Positions 1 through 9,691 of a stretch of DNA of 64,000 nt are shown piece by piece. Position 1 is the first letter of the stretch. Every line of letters begins with the position of its first letter. The position numbers and the translations under genes are program-made. The stretch is taken from contig NC_042506.1 of assembly GCF_003054445.1 (NCBI RefSeq), forward strand, positions 503,501-567,500. The letters are read 5' to 3'. The notes beneath the pieces are model-generated. The model saw only the letters and a list, made by a program, of their open reading frames with translations, did no database searches and was not told where the DNA came from. The DNA is from Pichia kudriavzevii. Its lineage: Eukaryota > Ascomycota > Pichiomycetes > Pichiales > Pichiaceae.

Positions 1-53
1 CACTTAAGGGAGTATGTAGATATTTTTTTAAGTAAGTTTTTAAGAAGGCAAAG

Positions 54-677
54 ATGAGTTCCCCCGAAAAGCAGCTCTCAACTACTCCACCACAGCAACA
101 ACAGTTAGAACAACCTGTCTTATCTGAGGAGAAGAAGGCGGAGTTATGTAGACAGTGTGATGAATATAAAAGTTGGATGATGAAATATTCACCAACTGTC
201 TTGTTCATGTTTGATCAGATCAAAAACGCCGGTGGTTATGTTTCTCCAAATAAAATTACATGCGAAATATGTCCAGACCCCAAGCTGGGCGGGTTTCACG
301 CGGAAATGGGGATCCAACTATGTGCAAATTATATTCCTGACAAATGGGTTTTGAACGACACTTTATCGCACGAATTAGTACATTGGTATGATAATACGAG
401 ATTCAAGGTTGATTGGATGGACTTAAGACATCATGCTTGCAGTGAAATTCGTGCTGCTAGTCTAAGTGGTGAATGTGCAATTATGACTGAATTCAAAAAA
501 AATGCAGGCATGATGAAGATTTCAAAGGGACATCAAAGGTGTGTTAAACGTAGGGCCGCTTTAAGTGTTGTTGGTCATCCAAAGTGTAAGGATATGGATC
601 ATGCAAATCAAATTGTTGATGAAGTGTTCAGGTCTTGTTTTAACGATACCAGACCATTTGAAATGATATATAGCTAA
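54..677 (+). CDS. ATP23: Mitochondrial inner membrane protease Atp23
   Basis: A 207-residue zinc metalloprotease of the Atp23 family. In yeast this enzyme sits on the intermembrane-space side of the inner membrane, removes the propeptide of ATP synthase subunit 6 and helps assemble the Fo sector; that role is family knowledge. The sequence shows the catalytic HExxH motif at residues 106-110 (HELVH), followed by WYDNTR, which is typical of the family. Many cysteines, as in Atp23, fit oxidative import through the Mia40 route. The N-terminal 30 residues are Gln- and Ser-rich and poorly conserved. The ATG lies only 53 bases from the window edge, so the promoter is mostly outside. It converges on ARE2, with 160 bases between the stop codons. 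Confidence 0.93.
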   Translation: MSSPEKQLSTTPPQQQQLEQPVLSEEKKAELCRQCDEYKSWMMKYSPTVLFMFDQIKNAGGYVSPNKITCEICPDPKLGGFHAEMGIQLCANYIPDKWVLNDTLSHELVHWYDNTRFKVDWMDLRHHACSEIRAASLSGECAIMTEFKKNAGMMKISKGHQRCVKRRAALSVVGHPKCKDMDHANQIVDEVFRSCFNDTRPFEMIYS

Positions 678-837
678 TACACGTTTGGTTATTGACTATT
701 TTGAAAGTTCGGTAAGACTCTAGGCATCTCTTTTTAACCATGTACATATGTAGGTAATAAATCCCAATAATTTCTGTTGGATTGCAAAAATCCGTTTTTA
801 TACTATATGTGGCTGGAATGAGACAAAAAAAATTGTC

Positions 838-2544
838 TTAAAAAACTAGATACATAGTACACATTAGACTAGGGCCAAAAATAATACCAAACCAAAAAAT
901 AGCATTGTTGAAAACGTTCATATTTCTGAGGTACTTTGTATTTGTTATTTGAATGAGACATAATTGACTCATCTGTAAAAGGAGTAAGTAGAATCTCACT
1001 TTTTTGAAAATGACATACATTGCTAGCTCATGAATAATCGAACTCAAAAAGAACGTCATAAAAGTCGCAACTGTTTTATTTACCTTAAATGCAGATATCG
1101 ACGAGTGGTAAACATGACGCAGTAAGAACTTATGGACGGGGACGTTCCAATCTCTTGCGTACTCATTCCAATTAACCGAATTCCACCAATAGCCATAGAA
1201 CTCTCTGTCCGCAAACCTTGTTATTTCAGCAAGTGCATTAAGAATCAATTCCCAAATTAGATAGAAAGTCAAGAGATAAACCGAGAGAAAGGATGGAATG
1301 ATTCTAATGAGGATGAGCGGGTATACTTTAATTCGGTACCATATAGAGGTTGTCTTTTGCAATCTCAAACATTCAATTACAATGGGGTACAAATTATGCT
1401 GTGAAATAACCATCATTAGAAATATAACCCCAAAAATTCCCAAGATTTTGTTAAATAAATATTTGGCCCTGATCCTATCGTTTCTTGGATATTCGCTTTG
1501 ATAGACTAAGACGGGGAACATGGAATATATGAAAAAGTTTTTGAAAGATATATTATTTGGGAAGCTCTGTGATTTGATTTCATCTTGACAAAACTTGATT
1601 GACTTTTCCAATGACGACACAATGTTTTCTTCCAAAATGTCCTTCTTCTTCATAAATAACGTTGAAAATTCATATTCGTTTTTGATTTCCCATAAATAGC
1701 CGTTGAAAAACGCATAGGAGTGGACCTTCATCAACATCACCACACTATGTAGCATGAGAAAAATTTGTGCAATCCAGGGTAGCTGCAGTTTATCTGCGTA
1801 GAAAAAGGGACAGACAAGCAATAGTACTTCGTATATTGCCTGCAAGGTGAACCCCGTTGGTTTCCACCTAATGAGTTGACTTTTAATGCACAACTGAACA
1901 AAGACAGAGAAGTACATCGACAGATACATGGTCAAATCAAACAATGCAACTTTCCATAGATCCTTTAGCATTAAATGTACAATTTCTGAATTCTTGAAAG
2001 TTCCCTGGCTTGTATGGTAGCTTAAAATGACATTTAAGCCGAAAAAGAAGACACAGAGCCAAATAGCCACAAAGAAACCGAAAAACTTTGCCCCAAAGTA
2101 AATCTCCTGATCAAATATGGTGTATCTTGGCAAAAAAATCAAGTCTCCAAAATTTGATCTCATTTGTCCATCCTTTTTGTATCTTACTTTACTTGTTTTC
2201 ACATGCTTGTACACCAACCTCCCTCTTTTATCGTGCGTTTCAACGAGACCTTTAGGAGTAACAACATGTTTGTCCTTGCCAACATCCTCAACTTCCTCTA
2301 GCTCTCTTGGTGGCTCAACCACCTCCTTCTCCGAACTCTCCGACTCCGTGTTGGATACATTCAGCTCTGACGACTCATACTCGTTATCCATAATGATCGA
2401 CTTGCGTCTGTTTGCAGAACCATCGTCATTGTTATTTTGTAGTATGTTGAACCGCTTGAACCCACTGGTTGCCTTATTGAGGGTGTTTTCCGACAACTTC
2501 GTCTTCAATGCAGGTGATCCTAGCGTGTCCTTCATCTTCACCAT
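838..2544 (-). CDS. ARE2: Sterol O-acyltransferase (ACAT/Are type)
   Basis: A 568-residue MBOAT-family enzyme that esterifies ergosterol and its precursors with acyl-CoA in the ER membrane for storage in lipid droplets (family knowledge). The N-terminal 130 residues are polar and acidic. They are followed by many hydrophobic segments and a C-terminal core very close to Are1/Are2, including PVHKFLLRHVYHSS and SSIIHELAMYV. The active-site histidine is H505. The usual FYxDWWN motif reads FYGYWWN at residues 449-455, so the aspartate is a tyrosine (Y452). S. cerevisiae has two Are paralogues; which one this matches cannot be settled here, and ARE2 is used as a family symbol. The gene is divergent from BUD23, and UPC2, the sterol regulator, lies 5 kb away. 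Confidence 0.93.
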   Translation of the reverse strand: MVKMKDTLGSPALKTKLSENTLNKATSGFKRFNILQNNNDDGSANRRKSIIMDNEYESSELNVSNTESESSEKEVVEPPRELEEVEDVGKDKHVVTPKGLVETHDKRGRLVYKHVKTSKVRYKKDGQMRSNFGDLIFLPRYTIFDQEIYFGAKFFGFFVAIWLCVFFFGLNVILSYHTSQGTFKNSEIVHLMLKDLWKVALFDLTMYLSMYFSVFVQLCIKSQLIRWKPTGFTLQAIYEVLLLVCPFFYADKLQLPWIAQIFLMLHSVVMLMKVHSYAFFNGYLWEIKNEYEFSTLFMKKKDILEENIVSSLEKSIKFCQDEIKSQSFPNNISFKNFFIYSMFPVLVYQSEYPRNDRIRAKYLFNKILGIFGVIFLMMVISQHNLYPIVIECLRLQKTTSIWYRIKVYPLILIRIIPSFLSVYLLTFYLIWELILNALAEITRFADREFYGYWWNSVNWNEYARDWNVPVHKFLLRHVYHSSISAFKVNKTVATFMTFFLSSIIHELAMYVIFKKVRFYLLLLQMSQLCLIQITNTKYLRNMNVFNNAIFWFGIIFGPSLMCTMYLVF

Positions 2545-2925
2545 AAGATGTATATTACCGTAGACCTACTACCTGTATTTGCTCAGCCAATGTCAAACTA
2601 TGAAAAAAAAAATGACACCCCACTCCATTCCTTGTTTGATTTGCCTATCTCCTTCCTCTTCCCTTTATGTCCTCTCCTTCTATTCTTCGGAACTCCCTCG
2701 AGCGAATCTGGGCTCCGAATTTTAGCGCTCGAATTTCCCCTTTGTGGCGGAACGAACATGAATTTTGCAGTTCCCCTTTAATCATTTGCTGATCTTTTCC
2801 AAATCTTTTTTTTTTTTACATTTTTTTTTTTTCAAATTGATTTGGTTGATAATATTCTCTAGTTCATCGTTTTTCCTCCCCCCTTCCCCTCCCCCCTCCA
2901 TTTAACACCAAGTGTCTACAGAATA
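2545..2925. promoter_or_regulatory. Divergent promoter between ARE2 and BUD23
   Basis: A 381-base region separates the two divergent start codons. It contains long poly(T) tracts around 2808-2832 and a C/T-rich stretch at about 2876-2900 just before the BUD23 ATG. Such tracts commonly exclude nucleosomes in yeast promoters. No TCGTATA-type sterol element was seen here. Confidence 0.55.
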
Positions 2926-3750
2926 ATGTCCAGACCCGAACAGATTGCACCGCCAGAAATATTCTATAATGACATTGAGTCCAAAAAATACACGTCTTCA
3001 TCTCGTGTGCAGCATATCCAAGCGAAGATGACGTTGCGTGCTCTTGATCTACTCAATCTGGAAGAGGGAAAGACACACTATCTTTTAGACGTGGGCTGTG
3101 GGTCTGGGTTGTCTGGGGAAATTTTGACCGAGGAAGGACACATGTGGATTGGAATGGACATTTCTGCAGACATGTTGGCCACCGCCATCGACAGAGACGT
3201 GGAGGGAGATCTGTTTCTTGCTGATATGGGGTGCGGTGTTCCATTTCGTCCCGGTACGTTTGATGCAGCAATATCGATTTCTGCTATTCAGTGGTTGTGT
3301 AATGCAGATACCAATACCAACGAACCCAAGTTTCGATTGGCTAGGTTTTTCAACACCCTTTACTCTGCCTTGTGTAAAGGAGGTAAGTTTGTCGGTCAGT
3401 TCTATCCTGCAAATGAAGACCAGATAATACAGATTACCAGTGCTGCAAAAGTGGCAGGGTTTCAATGTGGTGTTGTTGTAGACGAGCCGGAATCGAAGAA
3501 AAATAGAAAACATTACCTTGTTCTACAGGCAGGTACTTCGGTAAGGCCGCTCAATGTCGATGGAATGGACGTTGAAAACATGAATGCCAAACACGCCAAG
3601 GAAAGCAGTAAGCTTTCCAAGAAGAAACTCAAGGCTAACGAAACCAAGAAGGAGTACATCATGAGGAAGAAAATACTTATGGAGAAGAGAGGTAAGGATG
3701 TCCGCAAAGATTCCAAATTCACCGGACGTTCCAGAAAACCTCGTTTCTAA
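2926..3750 (+). CDS. BUD23: 18S rRNA (guanine-N7)-methyltransferase Bud23
   Basis: A 274-residue SAM-dependent methyltransferase that modifies a guanosine of 18S rRNA (G1575 in S. cerevisiae) together with Trm112 and supports 40S maturation in the nucleolus and nucleus (family knowledge). The N-terminus, MSRPEQIAPPEIFYND, is close to that of Bud23 and its human counterpart. The SAM-binding glycine motif is at residues 53-61 (LLDVGCGSG), followed by a class I Rossmann core to about residue 200. The last 70 residues are very Lys/Arg-rich, as in the WBSCR22 C-terminal domain. Length matches yeast Bud23 (275 residues). Confidence 0.95.
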   Translation: MSRPEQIAPPEIFYNDIESKKYTSSSRVQHIQAKMTLRALDLLNLEEGKTHYLLDVGCGSGLSGEILTEEGHMWIGMDISADMLATAIDRDVEGDLFLADMGCGVPFRPGTFDAAISISAIQWLCNADTNTNEPKFRLARFFNTLYSALCKGGKFVGQFYPANEDQIIQITSAAKVAGFQCGVVVDEPESKKNRKHYLVLQAGTSVRPLNVDGMDVENMNAKHAKESSKLSKKKLKANETKKEYIMRKKILMEKRGKDVRKDSKFTGRSRKPRF

Positions 3751-4188
3751 CCACAGTTACTATTTACTATGTATAAGAATGTGTTGATTGATCTGGATAC
3801 GGTACTGCAAGGAAAAGCAAAAAAAGTCGTTCATATTAGTTGAGCTTGAAATTATCCTTTTTCTTTTCATTCGTAAAACCGCTGCTAGTAAATTCTGATT
3901 AAACATGAAACTCTTCTGACACCGTAAACTTGTGTAACTACAGTTAGGTGGACATTTGACAACAAATCGTTGCTGAGATTTTGCTTCTCCTCTGACAATC
4001 TGGATGGAGAAAAACTTCACCTTCTTATATGCGACATGAAATTTACCCGGCGCTGTTTTTTTTTTCTTCCCTTCAATTTTCAACTTCGACATGTCTCTTC
4101 TCAGCATGAACACCAAATTGTTCTTAGGGGTAAGTGCAAGTCATAAGCCAGAGCCAAGCCACTGGAATAGATCTCGATAACGAGGAAA
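3751..4188. other. Intergenic region and MRPL50 leader with a 29-residue upstream ORF
   Basis: A 438-base gap between BUD23 and MRPL50 on the same strand. A small ORF at 4091-4180 (29 codons plus stop) ends 8 bases before the MRPL50 ATG. If the transcript starts upstream of 4091, this would be a short upstream ORF that could limit MRPL50 translation; the transcript start cannot be seen. A minus-strand ORF over the same region has no recognisable features. Confidence 0.4.
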
Positions 4189-4929
4189 ATGTTTTCTAGA
4201 ACTTCTTCTCATGTTTTGCAAGCTGCTAAGGCAGAGCTCAACAAAACCGGTGTGCGATACACAGCTCAATCTAAGAAGAATAGAATTGAAGTTCAATTAC
4301 TAAAAGATTTCCCTGGTGTTGGTGTTAGGGGTCAGGTAGTTTCAGTTAAACCTTCTGCAATGACCAATAGGCTGTACCCAAATAATGGTGCTGTTTACTT
4401 GAACTACAAAGGTGCAGAACCTGTGATTCCAGTTGTCTCCAAACAGGCGGCGCTGACAGCGGCAGCAGCATTGAAGAGTGCTCAAAAGCAAAAGGAAAAA
4501 CAGAACAAGGTTAAGTTGAACCCAATTCTTAAGAATGAAATTGAGCAATCAAAGAAAAAGGGTGAAACACTTTTATCCCTTGATGACTTATTGGCATTCG
4601 ACGTCAATGATCTTACCAAGGATCAACTCGAATTAGTGTTTGCAAAGCTTCCGAAGAAAATTGTTTTTGTTAAAAAGTCTACAGATAAGGTTCTACAATC
4701 TCCATTAGAAAAAACTTTCATTATCAACCAAATTGAGTCAACACTTAGTAGATACCTTAAAGAAAAAGATATAGTCTCTAAGTTTTTCAATTCCAGTGCA
4801 ACCACTTTCACCATTAAAGGCGATTCTGATGAAGAGTTAGCGTCAATTTCAAAGTTGGGCGCTTACTATGTGAATGTTGAACACCAAGAACAGTCCCAGC
4901 TTATATCTGTTATTGTTAACGAGAAATGA
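4189..4929 (+). CDS. MRPL50: Mitochondrial ribosomal protein bL9m
   Basis: A 246-residue protein of the mitochondrial large ribosomal subunit, homologous to bacterial L9. The N-terminus carries basic residues suited to mitochondrial import. The L9-type segment is at about residues 30-72, with VQLLKDFPGVGVRGQVVSVK and then a tyrosine- and asparagine-rich stretch. In bacteria this N-terminal lobe binds rRNA near the L1 stalk. The remainder is lysine-rich and poorly conserved, longer than bacterial L9 (about 150 residues), as in fungal mitoribosomes. Confidence 0.85.
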   Translation: MFSRTSSHVLQAAKAELNKTGVRYTAQSKKNRIEVQLLKDFPGVGVRGQVVSVKPSAMTNRLYPNNGAVYLNYKGAEPVIPVVSKQAALTAAAALKSAQKQKEKQNKVKLNPILKNEIEQSKKKGETLLSLDDLLAFDVNDLTKDQLELVFAKLPKKIVFVKKSTDKVLQSPLEKTFIINQIESTLSRYLKEKDIVSKFFNSSATTFTIKGDSDEELASISKLGAYYVNVEHQEQSQLISVIVNEK

Positions 4930-5250
4930 TTTTGGTTTCTTTTTTTTTGTGCAATACAACCTAAACTCCATGTATATATATGTATATTCATCAGCATATC
5001 CATAGCTAAAGCTTAAACTTGAATAAAAAGAGTCCTAGAGACATGTAAGTTGAGACCACAATACACATAAAAGGTGTATAGCGTTTCCTTGCTAATTGGG
5101 AAACTCCCCTCGTCAGAAAACTAATCACTACCTGCGAAGGCAGAATTATTTTTTTTGCTCCCCTTTCGTTTATTTTTGTTTGATCTTTCTACTATCTCTT
5201 CCATGTCACCTAGTGTAGTCATTCACATTTAGTTACAATAGCGTATTGCA

Positions 5251-6884
5251 ATGGATGTCATTGAAATGTGTTACATATCAACTGTGGAGGCATTTTCTCA
5301 TATGGGGAGAATTGCTCTTTTGCCTCACTCGTATTTGGTCACGACATATCAGATAATAAGGTATTTTGTTATGAACTTGCTCTCGTATTTCAGATTAACG
5401 GCAGTTTATTATCATAATATTTTGCATGTAATGAGTGAATCAACGCATGACAAGGAAAAATTTCAGTTTAATTATGCGCAGCGTCGTTTAAAGAATAAAC
5501 ATCGACTCACAAACAGATATTCTGTAGCTGAAAACGTACTGTATATGTTCGACCCACCAGAAAACTTTGGCCAATATTTCCAAAAGATATGGCGGAGAAC
5601 AGATTACTATTATGCTAAGTACATCATTCATTTCCCTGATAAAGTCATTAACAGCGGTAGCCAGTCTTATATATATGACCCTCAAAAGAAAAAATAACGG
5701 CTTCTGAAAAAATAAACACTGTTCAAAGAGATATTGAACTGGCTTATACTGAAGAGGAACAAGAACAAATTGATTTCATACTCAAACCCTATTTGATTGA
5801 AGAATCTTTGAGAAAACAAAGGCGCTCTATAGCTTCCAACACCACTTCAAATACATGTCCCGTTCTCTCTAATCTGTTTGTGAACCCCTCAATAGAGCAT
5901 GAGGAAGGAGAAACAACTGCGGAGAAAGACAATAAGGTTGAATCAACCCAGAAAATTGATGTTACTCATAAAAGTAGAACTCCCAAAAGCATATTTTACA
6001 AAATTAAAATTAAAAGAAGAGCTGCAAGGCAAGATTCATTAAAGGAGAACCCCACATATGCTAGGTATGATTTGGTTGCCCAAACAATCAAAAATGTTAT
6101 CCCACAACCAAACTATTTACCAGATGGTACAATTGGCCCAAACATGATCCGCTTCACCTGGCATTGTTGTGCCCATTATGATCCTGCGAGTGGAACTGGT
6201 GGCTCAAGTGGAGGACCCATGGGATTTGCTCAAGAATTCAATGACATTGGCAATACAGGTCTCATAACAACAAAATCGTATCTTGATAAAATTCAACATC
6301 AGTTTCCATGGATAACTTTTGCTGATGTATACACATTTCCAGAATGCGTAGCCTTTGAAGAACTAGGTGGTCCAAAAATTGAGTGGAAACCTGGGAGAAC
6401 AGATTGTCCAGGTCCAAATAAAGTTCCCGTCATGGGTCGGCTACCGGTGGCATCCAACGACTCGGACCTTATTAAAGAAGTATTTTACCATAGACTAGGA
6501 TTCAACGCACGGGAAACAGTTGCCCTTATAGGTGGTTGCCACGGCTTGGGTGGTTGTCATGCAAGGTACAGTGGTTTCAATGGAACTTGGACTAGAAAAC
6601 TCTTTACCTGGGATAATGGTTATTTTAAAGCACTATTGGAAGAAAATTGGTGTTTAGGCGTTGTTCCAGAAATAGGAATCGAGCAATACTACAATGAAGA
6701 TAAATCATTAACGATGTTAAACACTGATATCGAGTTTTTAAAATGTCCTGAGTTCAAAAGGTGGGTTGAAATTTATGCCAATAATGAAGCATTTTTTAAT
6801 GAGCAACTTGCTACTGCTTTTGCTAAATTACTTGAATTGGGAGTCATCAGAGATAAAGATGGAGTCCAAAGAATAAAAATCTGA
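5251..6884 (+). CDS. Cytochrome c peroxidase-like heme peroxidase, reading frame broken once
   Basis: Two overlapping frames form one apparent gene. The first runs 5251-5697 (148 residues). The second is open from 5679 to 6884 without a nearby ATG. The frames meet at an A6 run (5689-5694); one extra A, or a -1 slip, would join them into roughly 540 residues. The C-terminal 270 residues are a class I heme peroxidase close to yeast Ccp1. Counting from the TTG at 5793, distal Arg120, Trp123 and His124, proximal His250, the Trp266 equivalent of Ccp1 Trp191, and Asp312 are all kept. These residues would allow hydrogen peroxide reduction. The N-terminal 250 residues are unlike Ccp1 and carry no obvious presequence. 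Whether the break is real, a homopolymer error or slippage cannot be told. Intron signals were not seen. Confidence 0.75.
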
Positions 6885-7084
6885 TACTTTGCCATAAAAG
6901 AAAAAAAGATTCGTAAAAAAATAGCTAGATAATTCCATTATTTCTTGTGTAGATTGATTCTAGTGCTGACATTATGAACATAGAACACATTGGCAGTCCA
7001 TCTGTATTAAAATGCAATCCTTGAATTCAGATACACATCAGTTTATAAAGTTCCTTAAAAAAAAATTAAAAAAACCAAATAGCT

Positions 7085-9319
7085 CTAACTATCATTATTC
7101 AATTCACCGTCGTACCGTAGACTATTATCATTCATTGATGCGCTCGGTAGATTATTGGTATCAAGCAAGCCAGACTGGGCTGCTGATTTAGCCACATAGT
7201 TTTCACCATTTCCATCGTCATCAAGGGTGGCCGGACCCCCAAGGAAATCCAGCATCATATGCATACCACCACCACCTGCATATTGTTCAACATCTGCTGG
7301 CAAAACAGAACTAACACCTTCGAGAAACCAAACCTTATCCTTCATCTGTTCAGTAAAATTACGCAACAGTCTATAATAGCATCTCATTATTCTCATAGCA
7401 GATAAATCACAGTTTATCAACAGTCCCAAAAATCTTTTGTCTAACAATGCTGGGAATGCAAAGATACGCAATATAAAATCTGATTTGTCTCTTTCGCTGT
7501 ACAGCTTTGCCATATATGCCAGTGTGGGGAAATAAGGAGATGTTAGAGAAACTGGGAACATATCTGAAATTTCTTCATCAAAACATCGAATCGTAGAAAA
7601 CTTCGACTTTGGAGGTTTTTTATAGTCATTTGATGACCTCGCTAAATCAGATAACGAATGTCCTTTGTTGCTCCTTAGCTTTGTCGATTGTGAATCCCCA
7701 CAAGTGACACTGCTCGATCTTGAGTTCTCGTTACTGTCAGAAGTGTTGGCAAGCTCACCACTTATAAGGTCATATCCTATATCACCCAAATCACCTAAAT
7801 CTACCGAAATGAACTTATAGAATCTGGACTTTTCACTTAATGGCCAGACAGCAGTTAAAATAGTAGCAGCACCTTTAACATGGAATATCCATGCCGATGG
7901 TGGCAATGCCTTTATTGAACTTGAAGTAGGTAGCGACGCATTCGCCAACGAGTCCATGATTAAAATTAAAGCAGACGCAACCAATGCGTCAGTATTTTCA
8001 GGAGACATTTCCAGCACAGCCTCCCTTAATAGCCGTAAAGCTTCAGCACGATGACATGTAACACATTGATCGAGTCCTCTCTCATTTCTGGATAAATGCG
8101 TGGCCGAAAATGCCAGAACAGAATGCATAAGGAATGGATATTTAAAAGCAAGCAGAGGAATATCATCAGACCAGATTTTAGAATCTGATATACCCGCATC
8201 AGTGATTGTGTGCCACACTTTTGTTGTATAATGATACATTAATCTTAAATCCAACATGTTCAAACTGCTTGACTGCTGTGAAATTGTAGTTTGCCCATTG
8301 GTTATTGGCGGAAGAGACGAAGTTATGGTGTCCGGAGATATTGAGGGCCCCCCTACCTCGGGACTACCATTATTCATTGTCCTCTGTTGATATTGCGCCG
8401 CTAGCTCTTGAGGTGTAGGTATTTTGTTTGATCCTACAGGGAAATTGGACTTCTTGTTTGCCAAATCACCAATGATCTCAGAAATCAAATTATTTGGAAC
8501 ACCTGCAATGCTATTAATACTGGGACTTTGAAGAGGCGGTAGGGTGTTTGTACTAAAAGCCTCATTCTGCTGTTGGGTCTCATGCTTTATGCTCTGCGTA
8601 TCGTGCTGATGTTGCTGTCGACTGATATTCGATTTGGGCAAACTATCAAGAAGAACCGAATCCTGTAGAGAATTATTTTCGGAAGAGGCTCTCATTTGCA
8701 TTGGCAAACTCTGGTACAATTGCTGCTGCTTATCTGGAGGTAGCTGTTGGAACTGTTGGAATAGTTTCACCTGCATTTCTGGAGGAAAACTGTTGAGAAA
8801 CTGAAGTCCTATTTGTGCAGTGGCTACTGGCACTGAAACTGGTGATAGCGGGCATTGCTGCAATAGTTGAGTCATTGGAGACATTGAAAGCAAGTTTGAC
8901 AAACTTTCACTTACACCTAGAGGTATAGGTGGAGGCAGGTCTCTGGGCGTTTCTGGAGCTTGTCCTTGCTGTTGTAGCAGCGAGTCAAGAGCTATTTGGG
9001 TAGCCATAGGGGTTTTGTTAGATTCTGTTTTGTGTAGAGAAGCAGCACCGGGATGCTTCAGAGTGCTTTCAGTGTTATTCTCTTTATGGCCGCTAGTTAC
9101 TTCGGCGTTTAAATAGACACATTCAATACCCATCCTTTCACATCTTGCGCATATAGGTTTGGTCTCGTCACATTTAACCCTTCTTCTCTTGCATGTTGTA
9201 CAGCCATTTCTACTTTTCTTATGGAACTTTCTTTTTCCGGTAGCCTTCTTGTCACTTTTGGTGATCCTCAGGTGGTCGTTTGTGTTGTTTTTCGTGTCGT
9301 ATATATAGGCAGATGGCAT
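7085..9319 (-). CDS. UPC2: Sterol-responsive Zn2Cys6 transcription factor (Upc2/Ecm22)
   Basis: A 744-residue fungal zinc-cluster regulator that activates ergosterol genes and sterol uptake when sterol is low (family knowledge). The cluster uses Cys40, 43, 50, 57, 60 and 67, in the Upc2-like context FHKKSRNGC followed by CKRRRVKCDE. A long Gln-, Ser- and Pro-rich middle follows. The C-terminal ligand-binding domain, from about residue 360, ends with the glycine loop GGGGMHMMLDFLGG, diagnostic of Upc2/Ecm22; S. cerevisiae upc2-1 activating changes fall in this region. The start was moved to the ATG at 9319 because the longer frame to 9346 opens with GTG. Upstream lie a TCGTATA element and a 13-bp inverted repeat, suggesting autoregulation. 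Confidence 0.93.
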   Translation of the reverse strand: MPSAYIYDTKNNTNDHLRITKSDKKATGKRKFHKKSRNGCTTCKRRRVKCDETKPICARCERMGIECVYLNAEVTSGHKENNTESTLKHPGAASLHKTESNKTPMATQIALDSLLQQQGQAPETPRDLPPPIPLGVSESLSNLLSMSPMTQLLQQCPLSPVSVPVATAQIGLQFLNSFPPEMQVKLFQQFQQLPPDKQQQLYQSLPMQMRASSENNSLQDSVLLDSLPKSNISRQQHQHDTQSIKHETQQQNEAFSTNTLPPLQSPSINSIAGVPNNLISEIIGDLANKKSNFPVGSNKIPTPQELAAQYQQRTMNNGSPEVGGPSISPDTITSSLPPITNGQTTISQQSSSLNMLDLRLMYHYTTKVWHTITDAGISDSKIWSDDIPLLAFKYPFLMHSVLAFSATHLSRNERGLDQCVTCHRAEALRLLREAVLEMSPENTDALVASALILIMDSLANASLPTSSSIKALPPSAWIFHVKGAATILTAVWPLSEKSRFYKFISVDLGDLGDIGYDLISGELANTSDSNENSRSSSVTCGDSQSTKLRSNKGHSLSDLARSSNDYKKPPKSKFSTIRCFDEEISDMFPVSLTSPYFPTLAYMAKLYSERDKSDFILRIFAFPALLDKRFLGLLINCDLSAMRIMRCYYRLLRNFTEQMKDKVWFLEGVSSVLPADVEQYAGGGGMHMMLDFLGGPATLDDDGNGENYVAKSAAQSGLLDTNNLPSASMNDNSLRYDGELNNDS

Positions 9320-9691
9320 GATTAAATTTTTCGTCTCCTTTTCCACTTAATTCAGTCAGAGGAAATCTCCCAGATTTTATAAGTGACTGACGCGTGTATA
9401 TATAATGTCAGATGGGGTAGGCTATAGGTGAATGGTGGTCGAGAATAAGCCTCTCAACCTTTCTCTAAAGTGTAAGGAGCCTAGATATCACCAACAAAAG
9501 GTTAATGAAGAATGATTCGTTCCGCTCGTATACACAAGCCTTCCGCCAAACGAGCGGAACGAGAAGGGCGAGTGTTTTCCAAATTTCGTCAGATTCGATC
9601 AATTTGCTAAATCTGTCTTTTAATGCTGGCGTGAAATGTTCCTTAAGTGATTATATAAAAGTACATCTGCATACGCTAACTACGAGAACAA
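9320..9691. promoter_or_regulatory. UPC2 promoter and TCP1 3' region
   Basis: A 372-base stretch between two genes on the minus strand. For UPC2 it holds a TATA-like run (about 9396-9404), an ACGCGT box at 9390-9395, and the inverted repeat with sterol element listed separately. Nothing resembling a gene was seen. Confidence 0.5.
9517..9562. promoter_or_regulatory. 13-bp perfect inverted repeat with TCGTATA sterol-response core
   Basis: TCGTTCCGCTCGT at 9517-9529 and its exact reverse complement at 9550-9562 are separated by 20 bases. Each arm contains a CGG/CCG triplet, the half-site type used by zinc-cluster dimers. The left arm runs into TCGTATA at 9526-9532, which is the S. cerevisiae sterol-response core bound by Upc2 and Ecm22. 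It lies about 170-240 bases upstream of the UPC2 ATG. Autoregulation is inferred from position and motif. Confidence 0.55.

Noticed and set aside
2117-2563. 148-codon plus-strand frame antisense to the ARE2 N-terminus
   Set aside because: A shadow of the Ser/Glu-rich coding region of ARE2, with no domain of its own.
3760-4116. 118-codon minus-strand frame between BUD23 and MRPL50
   Set aside because: No recognisable domain, low-complexity Lys/Phe-rich composition, and overlap with the MRPL50 leader.
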